Source: SXVE01 sp036388895 (GTDB lineage Bacteria > Acidobacteriota > Blastocatellia > Pyrinomonadales > Pyrinomonadaceae). Taken from it: 64,000 bases of DNA. The stretch's first letter is position 1, and each line of letters opens with the position of its first letter. Positions 43,183 through 51,545 of this stretch are shown here, piece by piece. Below the pieces are notes generated by a model that was not told where the DNA came from, did not search any database, and saw only the letters and a program-made list of their open reading frames with translations. The position numbers were made by a program, and so were the translations under genes. The stretch covers positions 1-64,000 of the forward strand of contig DASVQY010000064.1 in the NCBI GenBank assembly GCA_036388895.1, written 5' to 3'.

Positions 43183-44259
43183 ATGTTGGTTTTAGGCATT
43201 GAAAGTTCCTGCGACGAAACGGCGGCGGCGGTCATTGAGAACGGAAACCGGATTTTATCGTCGGTTATCTCGTCGCAGATCGAACTGCACAAACCCTTCG
43301 GCGGTGTCGTGCCGGAACTAGCTTCGCGCGAGCATCTCGAGAAAATTGAACCGATCGTTAAAGAAGCTTTAGCAAAGGCGGAAGTTTCATTTCGTGATAT
43401 AAACGCCGTCGCGGTCACTCAGGGTCCGGGACTCGTCGGCTCGCTTCTCGTCGGGGTTTGTTATGCGAAAGCGCTCGCGTTCGCGCTCGGCGTCCCTTTT
43501 ATCGGAGTTAATCATATCGAAGGACATTTGTTTTCCGTAGCGTTCGAAAATCCGCCGGTTGAATATCCGGCGCTCGCTTTAATCGTTTCCGGCGGGCACA
43601 CGAATCTATTTTTCGTTCCCGAAGCGGGCGTCTATAAAGTTGTTTCGCGAACGCGCGATGATGCGGCGGGAGAAGCGTTTGATAAAGTGGCGAAAATGCT
43701 CGGGCTCGGTTATCCGGGCGGACCGGTAATCGAAAAACTGGCAAAAGAAGGCGACGCGGGAAAAATTAAACTGCCGATTGCGAAGATTTCTGACGGGCGA
43801 CCGGACTTCAGCTTCAGCGGTTTGAAAACGGCTGTTTCGCGTTACGTTCGGGAGAGCGGTGTCGAACCGGTTGACGAAAATGAAGAACCGGCGCAGGAAA
43901 TAAAAGATTTGGCGGCAAGTTTTCAAGCGACGGTCGTTAAATCTCTGATCGGCACGATGGAAAAACTAACGCTCGAACTCAAGCCGAAAACTTTGATTGT
44001 CGCCGGAGGCGTCGCTTGTAACGGCGCGCTTCGCGCGGCGGCTGAATCGCTCGGCGCGAAAACCGGAACGCCGGTTTATTTTCCGTCAAAACATCTCTCG
44101 ACCGATAACGCCGCGATGATCGCCGCCGCCGGTTACTTTCATCTTTGTAACGGTGAACAATCGGATTTGCAGATGACGGCGGATGTGACGATGCGGCTGC
44201 AGAATTACGAAAATGAGGATGCCGAATTAAAAAGAAAAAAGATTCGTTATCGCTTGTAG
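43183..44259 (+). CDS. tsaD: tRNA N6-threonylcarbamoyladenosine transferase
   Basis: 358 aa ASKHA-fold protein. The start MLVLGIESSCDETAAAVIE is diagnostic, and the metal ligands are in GVNHIEGHLF; GGHTNL and GEAFDKVAKMLGL follow. With TsaB, TsaC and TsaE it makes t6A37 in ANN-decoding tRNAs. The other tsa genes are not in the window. No strong Shine-Dalgarno precedes the ATG. Confidence 0.97.
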   Translation: MLVLGIESSCDETAAAVIENGNRILSSVISSQIELHKPFGGVVPELASREHLEKIEPIVKEALAKAEVSFRDINAVAVTQGPGLVGSLLVGVCYAKALAFALGVPFIGVNHIEGHLFSVAFENPPVEYPALALIVSGGHTNLFFVPEAGVYKVVSRTRDDAAGEAFDKVAKMLGLGYPGGPVIEKLAKEGDAGKIKLPIAKISDGRPDFSFSGLKTAVSRYVRESGVEPVDENEEPAQEIKDLAASFQATVVKSLIGTMEKLTLELKPKTLIVAGGVACNGALRAAAESLGAKTGTPVYFPSKHLSTDNAAMIAAAGYFHLCNGEQSDLQMTADVTMRLQNYENEDAELKRKKIRYRL

Positions 44260-44468
44260 GTTTTGACTGTTTCGATCAGGCAATTTTTGTCGGAGAAATA
44301 AGTTCTTGCTTTCCCCCGAAGCAAGTAGTTACAATTTGATTAAGCTAATCATATTTTTATCAACGGTTTTATGCTAAAACCGAACATTATAAAAAAGGTG
44401 TAATTTACTTTTGCGGCGCCTGACCGACTGAAATCAGCCGCGATGACAATCTTATTAAGGGGATATAA

Positions 44469-46487
44469 ATGAAAAAAGCAGTACATTCAATCGTTCTTTT
44501 TTTTAGTTTTTTAGTTTTAACGACGGGCGCAAACGCACAAACGGCGCTCACTTATAATTTACAGCCAGTTTTGTCCGATTTGTTCCAGCCGGTTTTCGTC
44601 ACCAGCGCCCGCGACGGCTCAAAGCGCCTGTTTGTGGTCGAGCAAGGCGGAATCATCAGAGTCGCTCAGTCGGGAGCGACGACCGCCACCGAATTTCTAA
44701 ACATTTCGTCGAAAATATCAACCGGCGGCGAGCGCGGACTTTTAGGTCTGGCTTTTCACCCACAGTACAGTCAAAATCGCCGCTTTTTCGTTTATTACAC
44801 GAGATCGGGCGACGGCGCGATTCAAATCGCCGAATATCAAACTTCGGCAGGTAATCCGAATGTTGCCGACACAAACGAAAAAGTTATTATCACGATTCCG
44901 CATCCGGGCGCGTCGAATCATAACGGCGGCACAATCGCTTTCGGACCCGACGGATATTTATACGCCGCGACCGGCGACGGCGGCGGCGCCAACGATCCGA
45001 ATAACAACGCCCAAAACATTGATTCGCTGCTCGGCAAATTTATTCGCGTCAACATCAACGTGCCTGCCGGATCAACTCAAAACTACCTTATTCCCCCGGA
45101 TAACCCGTTTGCCGGCGCGACGCCGGGCGCCGACGAAATTTTCGCTTTCGGATTTCGCAACCCGTACCGGTTTTCGTTCGACCGCGGCGGAACAAATCAG
45201 CTCTGGGTCGGCGACGTGGGACAAGGCACTTTTGAAGAAGTTGACACGGTTACGCGCGGCGGCAATTACGGCTGGCGCATAATGGAGGGAAATATTTGCA
45301 CGCCCGGCGTAAACGCGAACTGCACGCCACCAGCCGGACATATTCCTCCGGTTTTTCAATACGCAACGCGACCCGCGAGTAATCCTGATCGCTGCGCCGT
45401 GACCGGCGGATATGTCTATCGCGGCACGCGCGGCACTTTTCAAAACGGCGCTTATGTTTACGGCGATTATTGCTCGGGTGAAATTTTTCTTTGGAACAAT
45501 AATCAGCAAAATCTGCTGATTAATACCGACCGCTTGATTTCCTCGTTCGGCGAAGATGAAGACGGCGAAATTTACATTACTAATTTGTTCGGCGGAACAG
45601 TTGAAAAAATCGTGCGTGAAGGCGCTCCGCAGTCAAAAGCACCGTTCGATTTCGACGGCGACGGAAAAACAGATCTATCAATCTTTCGTTCATCAGTTGG
45701 AGAATGGTGGTATCTGAGAAGTAGTGACGGCGGAAATCGTGCTTTTCAATTCGGCACTTCGAACGACAGAATTGTTCCGGCTGATTATACCGGTGATGGC
45801 AAAACAGATATTGCTTTCTTTAGACCTGCATCAGGACAATGGTTCATCCTGAGAAGCGAAGACGCTTCATTTTACGCATTTCCGTTCGGAACAAATGGCG
45901 ACATTCCTGCTCCGGCTGATTATGATGGTGACGGAAAGGCTGACGCGGCGGTATTCCGTCCGGCTAATCAGACGTGGTACATTTCACGCTCTTCGGGCGG
46001 CACGACGATTCAGCAATTCGGAATTTCAGGTGATTATCCTGTTACGGCTGATTATGACGGGGATGGTAAATCTGACATTGCTATTTATCGTCCGTCGAAA
46101 GGAGAATGGTGGATTCAGAGAAGTAGTGCCGGAGTGATTGTTTACCAATTCGGTTCCATAAACACTTATGACAGACCTGTGCCAGGAGATTACACCGGCG
46201 ACGGTAAAGCAGATGTCGCGTTTTTTAGACCGACAACGAGTGAATGGTTCGTTTTAAGAAGCGAAAACAGCAGTTTCTATTCATTTCCGTTTGGAGCAGC
46301 AGGCGACGAGCCTTCGCCCGGCGATTATGACGGCGACGGCAAAATGGACGCTGCCGTTTTCAGACCGTCTAGCCGAACATGGTTTGTGCAAAAATCAACT
46401 TCGGGAACATTGATACAATCTTTCGGTATTTCAGGCGACCTGCCGGTTCCCAGTGCTTATGTTCCGGGTTTTGTTACTACCCAGTAG
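44469..46487 (+). CDS. Secreted PQQ-type sugar dehydrogenase with FG-GAP repeats
   Basis: 672 aa with signal peptide (1-24). Residues about 30-385 form a glucose/sorbosone dehydrogenase beta-propeller (PF07995): FVEQ-type start KRLFVVEQGGIIRV, the GERGLLGLAFHPQY block and the SNHNGGTIAFGPDGYLY motif with the catalytic-site His. Residues about 395-665 are FG-GAP repeats nearly identical to those ending the protease at 16300-18816. The substrate is likely an aldose, using PQQ and Ca2+, but this is family knowledge. AAGGGGA before the ATG. Confidence 0.9.
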   Translation: MKKAVHSIVLFFSFLVLTTGANAQTALTYNLQPVLSDLFQPVFVTSARDGSKRLFVVEQGGIIRVAQSGATTATEFLNISSKISTGGERGLLGLAFHPQYSQNRRFFVYYTRSGDGAIQIAEYQTSAGNPNVADTNEKVIITIPHPGASNHNGGTIAFGPDGYLYAATGDGGGANDPNNNAQNIDSLLGKFIRVNINVPAGSTQNYLIPPDNPFAGATPGADEIFAFGFRNPYRFSFDRGGTNQLWVGDVGQGTFEEVDTVTRGGNYGWRIMEGNICTPGVNANCTPPAGHIPPVFQYATRPASNPDRCAVTGGYVYRGTRGTFQNGAYVYGDYCSGEIFLWNNNQQNLLINTDRLISSFGEDEDGEIYITNLFGGTVEKIVREGAPQSKAPFDFDGDGKTDLSIFRSSVGEWWYLRSSDGGNRAFQFGTSNDRIVPADYTGDGKTDIAFFRPASGQWFILRSEDASFYAFPFGTNGDIPAPADYDGDGKADAAVFRPANQTWYISRSSGGTTIQQFGISGDYPVTADYDGDGKSDIAIYRPSKGEWWIQRSSAGVIVYQFGSINTYDRPVPGDYTGDGKADVAFFRPTTSEWFVLRSENSSFYSFPFGAAGDEPSPGDYDGDGKMDAAVFRPSSRTWFVQKSTSGTLIQSFGISGDLPVPSAYVPGFVTTQ

Positions 46488-46568
46488 TTTTAAAAAAAGC
46501 GGTAATGCATTTTCTTCATACGGATAAGAATCGAACGAAGAAAATGACGAATTGACTGCCGTTTTGAA

Positions 46569-47291
46569 CTAACTGGCGCGAGCAATGGTTAAAACATAAA
46601 CCTTGCTCGCGCCCTTTTCTTTTAAGACTTTGGCACAACTGGAAACTGTCGCGCCGGATGTGTAAACATCGTCAACGAGCAAGATTGTTTTATTTTTTAT
46701 AAGTTCCTTGCGGCTTACCTCAAAAGCATTTACGACGGTTGTCTCCCGAGCTTTTTCGTCCATTCCGGCGCGGTGCATCGGCGTGTGAATTATACGGGTC
46801 AAACTTTTATCGTCACCATTTATTTTTGTTTCTTTTTTCAAAATGTTCGCTAAAACGCTTGCCTGATTAAAACCGCGTTCGAGAAGTCTCATTTTTGAAA
46901 GCGGAACGGGAATCAGCAAATCCGCGTCGCCAAAAGGTGAGTTGTAGAAAGCGGAAAGGAATAATCTGCGCAATTCTTTAGCAACAAAAGGCTCGCGTTT
47001 CAGATGAACGATTGAAGCGGCGAGTGCGTTTTCGTAAACTCCGACGGCGCGTGCCGCGTCGTAAAAATGTTCGTCGCAGCGATGACAAAAAGTTGCGACC
47101 TTTGTTTCGGCTTCGTTCAAATAAGCGCCGCATTTCTCGCAGAGATTTTCTTTGCCGGAAAATATTTGCGTTTTCTCCCAGCAAGTTCGGCAAGCAACGC
47201 CGTCCGAATAATTTTCGACGCTGTTTTCGCAAAGATGACAGATTTGAGGATAGGCAAGCGTGAGCAGAGAATTAAACACTTGATTGAACAT
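46569..47291 (-). CDS. comF: ComF family phosphoribosyltransferase-like protein
   Basis: 240 aa. A zinc-finger N-terminus (CHLC, CRTCW, CEKCG, CHRCDE) precedes a phosphoribosyltransferase fold with the PRPP loop LLVDDVYTSGATVSS. ComF proteins take part in handling single-stranded DNA during natural transformation. It ends the minus-strand housekeeping run; a hairpin CATTTTCTTC/GAAGAAAATG (46508-46546) lies between it and the convergent dehydrogenase gene. Confidence 0.93.
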   Translation of the reverse strand: MFNQVFNSLLTLAYPQICHLCENSVENYSDGVACRTCWEKTQIFSGKENLCEKCGAYLNEAETKVATFCHRCDEHFYDAARAVGVYENALAASIVHLKREPFVAKELRRLFLSAFYNSPFGDADLLIPVPLSKMRLLERGFNQASVLANILKKETKINGDDKSLTRIIHTPMHRAGMDEKARETTVVNAFEVSRKELIKNKTILLVDDVYTSGATVSSCAKVLKEKGASKVYVLTIARAS

Positions 47292-47315
47292 AAATGTTCA
47301 AAGCGAGAAATATTT

Positions 47316-47396
47316 GGTGAGAAGTGAGAGATAAAAATTGAGTTCTAACATTTATATCTGAATTGCTTTTTACCTCTGATTTCTCGATTCTCACCT
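47316..47396. repeat. Inverted repeat between comF and the DksA-like gene
   Basis: Left arm GGTGAGAAGTGAGAGAT... (from 47316) and right arm ...ATTTCTCGATTCTCACC (to 47396) are imperfect inverted copies flanking about 30 bp of AT-rich DNA, with 7-8 bp sub-units such as GTGAGA. It occupies the whole intergenic gap. Confidence 0.6.
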
Positions 47397-47401
47397 GTTT
47401 T

Positions 47402-47755
47402 TTACTCTTCTTCCAAAAGACCTTGTTCGAGAAGCTGCTGGCAATCGAGGCAATATCGTGCCCAGGGAATTGCGGCGAGACGCTTCGGATTTATCGGTTT
47501 TTCGCAGTTTTGGCAAGGACCGTATTCTTCGTCTTCGATGCGCATCAGTGCTTCGTCAATCAATGTAAGCTGCCGACTTTCATTTTCAGAAACCGCCAGC
47601 ATTACGTTTTTTGAGTAATTTCTGACGGCTAAATCAACCGGGTCGGGAGTTTCCGCGTCGTCAACCGAAAGATCGTTTCCTTTCAGTTTGTTTATCAATG
47701 CTTCGCGCTCGGCGAGCAAGCTTTCTTTGATTTGTTCTAGGTTCAGTTCACTCAT
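47402..47755 (-). CDS. TraR/DksA family zinc-finger protein
   Basis: 117 aa. A coiled-coil N-terminal half and a C-terminal C4 zinc finger: CQNCEKPINPKRLAAIPWARYCLDC. Members bind the RNA polymerase secondary channel; this short form is closer to the general TraR/DksA family than to E. coli DksA, so the ppGpp role is uncertain. The ATG overlaps the rlmH stop by 4 bp. Confidence 0.92.
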   Translation of the reverse strand: MSELNLEQIKESLLAEREALINKLKGNDLSVDDAETPDPVDLAVRNYSKNVMLAVSENESRQLTLIDEALMRIEDEEYGPCQNCEKPINPKRLAAIPWARYCLDCQQLLEQGLLEEE

Positions 47756-48192
47756 TTTTGGTACGGAAAACCTTTTATAATTGTAAATGCCCGATAAAGC
47801 TGTTCCAACAGAATGACACGCGCCATATCGTGCGTAAAAGTTAGAAACGACAAGGATAAACTAAAGTTCGCCCTTTCGACAACCCCGGATGCGACGCCTT
47901 CGGCACCGCCGACAATAAAAGTTACTTCTTTTAACGCGCGGTTTTGCCATTTTTCGATTTCCTTTGCCAAATCCGGCGAAGAAAGCGAGCGGCCTTTCAC
48001 GTCCAACAAACAGACGAATGAACTTTGATTCACATTTTCCAGAATTCGTTTGCTTTCGGTTTCCTTCGTGCCGTCTTTAATCTCTGTTATTTCAAACTTT
48101 ACAAAGTGCGAAAGGCGCTCGCAGTATTCTTCCTGCAGCGCCTTCCAATTTGCATCTTTAGTTTTTCCGACCCAAACGAATTGAAATTTCAT
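47752..48192 (-). CDS. rlmH: 23S rRNA pseudouridine1915 N3-methyltransferase RlmH
   Basis: 146 aa SPOUT methyltransferase. FIVGGAEG is the SAM-site knot motif and SLSFLTFTHDMARVILLEQLYRA the dimer/active-site helix. The tail reads GFPYQK where the family normally ends PYHK/PYHR, so the conserved His is Gln. Acts on the assembled 70S ribosome. It sits in the conserved neighbourhood with rsfS, nadD and obgE. Confidence 0.93.
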   Translation of the reverse strand: MKFQFVWVGKTKDANWKALQEEYCERLSHFVKFEITEIKDGTKETESKRILENVNQSSFVCLLDVKGRSLSSPDLAKEIEKWQNRALKEVTFIVGGAEGVASGVVERANFSLSLSFLTFTHDMARVILLEQLYRAFTIIKGFPYQK

Positions 48193-48203
48193 TTAAAGAT
48201 AAG

Positions 48204-48836
48204 CTAAAAATAAACGCAGGTTTTTCTCGCGGCGAAATCGTGATTTTCGACGACTTCTAAAATTTTCGCGGCAATCTTTTGCCCGCCCTTGCTCGAAGGC
48301 TCAATCGGATTCGCGTAATCATCTTTCTCGTTACAAATTAAACGTAAATCCAAAAATGGAACTCCGGCTAAAATTGCCTGCCGGATGATGACATCGTTAA
48401 AAGCGCATAATGCGGCGACGGCGACTTTTTGAACTGCCGTTTCTGGAAAATTCGGATTATAAATCGTGCAGACGGCGGTTGGAATATTGCGTTTCAGAAC
48501 CGTTTCGAGCATTTTGCGGTAATTGTTTTCAAAATCGCGCGTCCGGTCGGCTAAAACATTGAAAACCTCTGCCGCCGAATTCGCTCTCATATTCAAAATA
48601 TCCGTGTGCATCAAGGCATTGTTTCCGCCCGAACTGATAACGAAATGAGTCGCATTTTCGGGGCTCCGCTGCATTTGAGCGGGGACATTTTCAACGACGC
48701 TTCCGTCAACAGCGCGCAGCGTCGCCTGCCAATTTTCGGGAATCATCGTGCGCAGATGTTCGACGACATCAGGCGCGCCGCCGACGTAAGCCTTGTTGTC
48801 AAAAATCGAATCTCCGAGTAAAACAATGTGAGCCAT
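48204..48836 (-). CDS. SGNH/GDSL family hydrolase
   Basis: 210 aa. Block I LLGDSIFDN carries the nucleophile Ser and block III SGGNNAL the Asn. The usual DxxH of block V is not in standard form: the matching region reads NPIEPSSKGGQKIA. This variant may use other residues or be a known subfamily. No signal peptide, so cytosolic esterase or lipase of unknown substrate. Inserted in the housekeeping run, 3 bp from rsfS, so co-transcribed. Confidence 0.85.
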   Translation of the reverse strand: MAHIVLLGDSIFDNKAYVGGAPDVVEHLRTMIPENWQATLRAVDGSVVENVPAQMQRSPENATHFVISSGGNNALMHTDILNMRANSAAEVFNVLADRTRDFENNYRKMLETVLKRNIPTAVCTIYNPNFPETAVQKVAVAALCAFNDVIIRQAILAGVPFLDLRLICNEKDDYANPIEPSSKGGQKIAAKILEVVENHDFAARKTCVYF

Positions 48837-48839
48837 AAA

Positions 48840-49268
48840 CTAAAGTTCCGACGGCAGATCAACTCTTTTCGCGTCGAGCCAGAGGCGTTCCAGATCGTAA
48901 AATTCGCGCGCGTTTTTCTCGAAAATATGCACGATAAAATCGCCGTAATCGAGCAAAATCCATTCGCCGGCTGTATAACCTTCAGTGCGAACCGTTTTGA
49001 TGTTCAATTCCTTTTTCAGACGCTCGTTGATTTCATCGGCAATCGCTTGAACCTGCCGCTGATTGTTTCCGCTCGTCACGACGAAAAATTCCGTAAAGCT
49101 GGCGATTTCACGTAAATCAATAACGACTATGTGAGAAGCCTTTTTATCGCTCGCGCAGTGAAGCGCGAGTTTTACTTCCTCGTCCAAGTCGGAAAACGGC
49201 GTTCTATTATTTTCGACTTCTACCGTCGCGGTTTCGCGGTGCAATATTTTTTCTTGTAATTCTTCCAT
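48840..49268 (-). CDS. rsfS: Ribosomal silencing factor RsfS
   Basis: 142 aa. A conserved RsfS core from about residue 28 (VKLALHCASDKKASHIVVIDL, then FTEFFVVTSGNNQRQVQAIAD and WILLDYGDFIVHIF) after an N-terminal extension. Binds ribosomal protein L14 and blocks subunit joining when nutrients are limited. Conserved position between nadD and rlmH supports the call. Confidence 0.95.
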   Translation of the reverse strand: MEELQEKILHRETATVEVENNRTPFSDLDEEVKLALHCASDKKASHIVVIDLREIASFTEFFVVTSGNNQRQVQAIADEINERLKKELNIKTVRTEGYTAGEWILLDYGDFIVHIFEKNAREFYDLERLWLDAKRVDLPSEL

Positions 49269-49278
49269 AATTTCTTTT

Positions 49279-49377
49279 CATTTATCGTTTAACATTTATC
49301 ATTTGAAGTTTATCAAATCGCTTTTTAATTATTTTTTATGTTGAATTCGCGCCGAGTGATAAATGTTAAATGTAAAG
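49279..49377. repeat. Heptad-type inverted repeat between rsfS and nadD
   Basis: Left arm 49279-49305 contains units CATTTAT, CGTTTAA, CATTTAT, CATTTGA; right arm 49356-49377 is the inverted copy sharing a 14-bp core (TTTAACATTTATCA). The right arm runs into the 3' end of nadD, covering its stop codon and last codons. Confidence 0.7.
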
Positions 49378-50049
49378 TTCGTATTTTTCGATGTATTTTG
49401 CAACCTCTACGGGCACATCTTTGCGCCAATCAGCTACATTTTCTTTAATTTTACGCCGAATTTCCGTCGCTGAAACGTCAATCTGAACGGCATCGGAAAT
49501 ATAAATGCGCGAATTCTGGTTTTTGGATTTTGAATTTTTCCCGAATTCATTCGATTCGTAATTCGTAATTGGTAATTCGTAATTGTTCCTCAAATCTACT
49601 ATTCGTTCTCTGATTTCTTCCGTGACGTGAGAAAATCCGATTTCGTAATCGGGACGCGTAACGACGATGATATTGACTGCCGTTAAAACTTTTTCCCACT
49701 CGCGCCAAGTGGTAATATCCTGCCACGAATCTGCGCCCATTACGAAAAAAATCTCGGCGCCAGGCAAAAGATTTTTTAATTTCGCTAAAGTTTCGACGGT
49801 GTAAGGTCGTTCGGGCGATTCGACTTCGATTCTTGAAACGCTGATTTTCGGTTCATTGTTTGTCGCCAGCGCAAGCATCGCAAAACGGTGAAACGGCGAA
49901 ACGGGATTTTTAATTTTGTGCGGCGCGTGAAATGCCGGAATAAAAACGAATTCATTTAATTTAAAAACTTCGAGCAATTTATGCGCTATCGTTAAATGCC
50001 CGCAGTGAAGTGGATCGAATGAGCCGCCGTAAAATGCAATTCGTTTCAT
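49366..50049 (-). CDS. nadD: Nicotinate-nucleotide adenylyltransferase
   Basis: 227 aa. Nucleotidyltransferase motif FYGGSFDPLHCGHLTIA near the N-terminus, the VMGADSWQDITTWREWEKVL block, and the C-terminal SATEIRRKI (ISTTxIR-like) motif. Makes NaAD from NaMN and ATP for NAD synthesis. Between about residues 155 and 182 is an added stretch (NNYELPITNYESNEFGKN, then SKSKNQN) that is translated heptad repeat, not normal NadD sequence, placed just before the ISDAV strand. The frame stays open, so the protein is probably functional. The start overlaps the 99-aa gene by 4 bp. Confidence 0.92.
   Translation of the reverse strand: MKRIAFYGGSFDPLHCGHLTIAHKLLEVFKLNEFVFIPAFHAPHKIKNPVSPFHRFAMLALATNNEPKISVSRIEVESPERPYTVETLAKLKNLLPGAEIFFVMGADSWQDITTWREWEKVLTAVNIIVVTRPDYEIGFSHVTEEIRERIVDLRNNYELPITNYESNEFGKNSKSKNQNSRIYISDAVQIDVSATEIRRKIKENVADWRKDVPVEVAKYIEKYELYI
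49515..49587. repeat. Heptad repeat inserted within nadD
   Basis: Two runs on the + strand: TTTTTGGATTTTGAATTTT (from about 49519) and GTAATTC, GTAATTG, GTAATTC, GTAATTG (about 49558-49585). Both have a 7-bp period. They lie inside the coding frame and are translated as an Asn/Tyr/Ser-rich insert. Confidence 0.75.
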
Positions 50050-50345
50050 CGCTCGGTAAGTTCCCGGTAATGACTGGCGACTTCAATCAGAATTTCCTCC
50101 GGACACTCGGGATTTTCCACGAGAAACCAGTAATCGCCGAATTGGTTGCCGACGAAAAAGTTTTGCCCGCGAAACTCGAATTCGAGCCACATCTCGACTA
50201 CGCCGTCCATCGTAAATTCATTTATTTCAGCGCCTTCGAGCTTTTCGGTGTGCTCGTAAAATTCATCGAAAAACACGACTTCCGGCAAATCCGCAAAATG
50301 CCTCGCGCCGGATTCTATTTTATTTTTGAGCAAATCATTCAACAT
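50046..50345 (-). CDS. Conserved-position hypothetical protein, 99 aa
   Basis: Acidic protein rich in Glu and aromatic residues (for example VEMWLEFEFRGQNFFVGNQFGDYWF), with predicted alternating beta strands and no membrane segment. I do not recognise the family. It overlaps the obgE stop region by 11 bp and nadD by 4 bp, so it is tightly coupled within the ribosome/NAD run. Could be a small immunity- or adaptor-like beta protein; no function is claimed. Confidence 0.75.
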   Translation of the reverse strand: MLNDLLKNKIESGARHFADLPEVVFFDEFYEHTEKLEGAEINEFTMDGVVEMWLEFEFRGQNFFVGNQFGDYWFLVENPECPEEILIEVASHYRELTER

Positions 50346-51384
50346 CCGTTTGTTGACTCAAATCAATATTTTCCGTTTCCGCCGCTTTTAATTCCTCGAG
50401 TTTTCGGGCAACGGTAAAGATCAATTCCTGCGTTCCTTGATTGGTAACTGAAGAAATCTCCAGAAAATCTTTTCCGTCTTGTGCGGCTCTTTCGCGCAAA
50501 TTTTCCAATCTTTCAGGTTCATCCAAAGCGTCAATTTTCGTGGCGACGACAATCTGCGGGCGCTCAGCTAAGTCCTGATTATAATTTGCCAGTTCGCGAT
50601 TGATGATTTCGTAATCTTCGACTGGATTTCTGCCGGAAATCGAGGAAACGTCAACCAGATGAAGAATCAATTTCGTGCGTTCGACGTGGCGCAAAAATCT
50701 ATCGCCCAGCCCCGCGCCTTCCGAAGCGCCTTCGATAAGACCGGGAATATCCGCGACGACGAACGTTCGATAATCGCCCAGATCAACGACGCCGAGATTC
50801 GGTTCGAGCGTCGTAAACGGATAATCGGCGATTTTCGGTTTAGCGGCGGAGATTACCGAAATCAAAGTTGATTTTCCGGCGTTCGGAAATCCGACCAGAC
50901 CGACATCTGCAATCAGTTTGAGTTCTAACTGCAATTCTTTTTCTTCGCCCGGTCTGCCCGTGTAATGAAATTTCGGCGCGCGTCTGGTCGGCGTCGCAAA
51001 ATGCTGATTGCCCCAGCCGCCTTTGCCGCCTTTCGCCGCCAAAAATCTCTGTCCGCTTTCAGTGAAATCGAAAACCAGTTCTTCTGATTCGGCATCGAAA
51101 ATCTGCGTTCCGACTGGCACTTGAACAATGACATCGGCTCCGTCTTTGCCGTGTCGGTTTGAGCCTTCGCCGTGTCTTCCGCGTTCGGCTTTGTGCTCCG
51201 GGTTGTAACGCAGATGCAAAAGCGTGTTCAAGCCTTCGCTCGATTCAATCCAAACGTCGCCGCCCTTGCCGCCATCGCCGCCAGAAGGTCCGCCGCGCGG
51301 AACGAATTTTTCGCGGCGGAAAGCCGTCACGCCGTTTCCGCCGCCGCCCGCTTTCACTTTGATTTTCGCTCGATCAATAAACAT
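50335..51384 (-). CDS. obgE: Obg family GTPase
   Basis: 349 aa. The glycine-rich Obg fold (residues 1-158; KAGGGGNGVTAFRREKFVP start) is followed by a G domain with G1 GFPNAGKSTLI, G3 DIPGLIEGAS and G4 TKID. Takes part in late 50S assembly and stringent control. Downstream of rplU-rpmA as in most bacteria. The ATG is preceded directly by the TTTTGGA heptad array, without a Shine-Dalgarno. Confidence 0.97.
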   Translation of the reverse strand: MFIDRAKIKVKAGGGGNGVTAFRREKFVPRGGPSGGDGGKGGDVWIESSEGLNTLLHLRYNPEHKAERGRHGEGSNRHGKDGADVIVQVPVGTQIFDAESEELVFDFTESGQRFLAAKGGKGGWGNQHFATPTRRAPKFHYTGRPGEEKELQLELKLIADVGLVGFPNAGKSTLISVISAAKPKIADYPFTTLEPNLGVVDLGDYRTFVVADIPGLIEGASEGAGLGDRFLRHVERTKLILHLVDVSSISGRNPVEDYEIINRELANYNQDLAERPQIVVATKIDALDEPERLENLRERAAQDGKDFLEISSVTNQGTQELIFTVARKLEELKAAETENIDLSQQTDVE

Positions 51385-51388
51385 CTTT

Positions 51389-51422
51389 AGATTTTAGATT
51401 TTGGATTTTGGATTTTGGATTG
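51389..51422 (-). repeat. TTTTGGA heptad array in the obgE leader
   Basis: About four units (TTTTAGA, TTTTGGA, TTTTGGA, TTTTGGA on the + strand), starting 4 bp upstream of the obgE ATG. In the sense of obgE this is an A-rich CCAAAAT-type run. It matches the array at 51832 in unit and orientation. Confidence 0.85.
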
Positions 51423-51447
51423 TCAAACAATCGGCAATAAAACAAAA

Positions 51448-51482
51448 AAAACGCTCGCCGCAAAGAACTTTGGCGAACGTTT
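51448..51482 (-). terminator. Terminator 2 downstream of rpmA
   Basis: Stem AAACGcTCGCC / GGCGAaCGTTT with a 12-nt loop; on the minus strand it is followed by an eight-T run. Lies after terminator 1. Confidence 0.85.
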
Positions 51483-51491
51483 AAAAAACTA

Positions 51492-51527
51492 TTGCGATTT
51501 GCGGTCGTTAAAGATCGCAAATCGCAA
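51492..51527 (-). terminator. Terminator 1 downstream of rpmA
   Basis: Perfect 12-bp stem TTGCGATTTGCG / CGCAAATCGCAA with a 12-nt loop, 18 bp past the rpmA stop; on the minus strand it is followed by TAGTTTTTT. With the second hairpin it should separate rplU-rpmA from obgE. Confidence 0.85.
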
Positions 51528-51545
51528 TATGAAAATTGCAAATTA

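Noticed and set aside
44330..44337. GTTACA half-site upstream of the PQQ-type dehydrogenase gene
   Set aside because: No matching TGTAAC arm at the correct distance.
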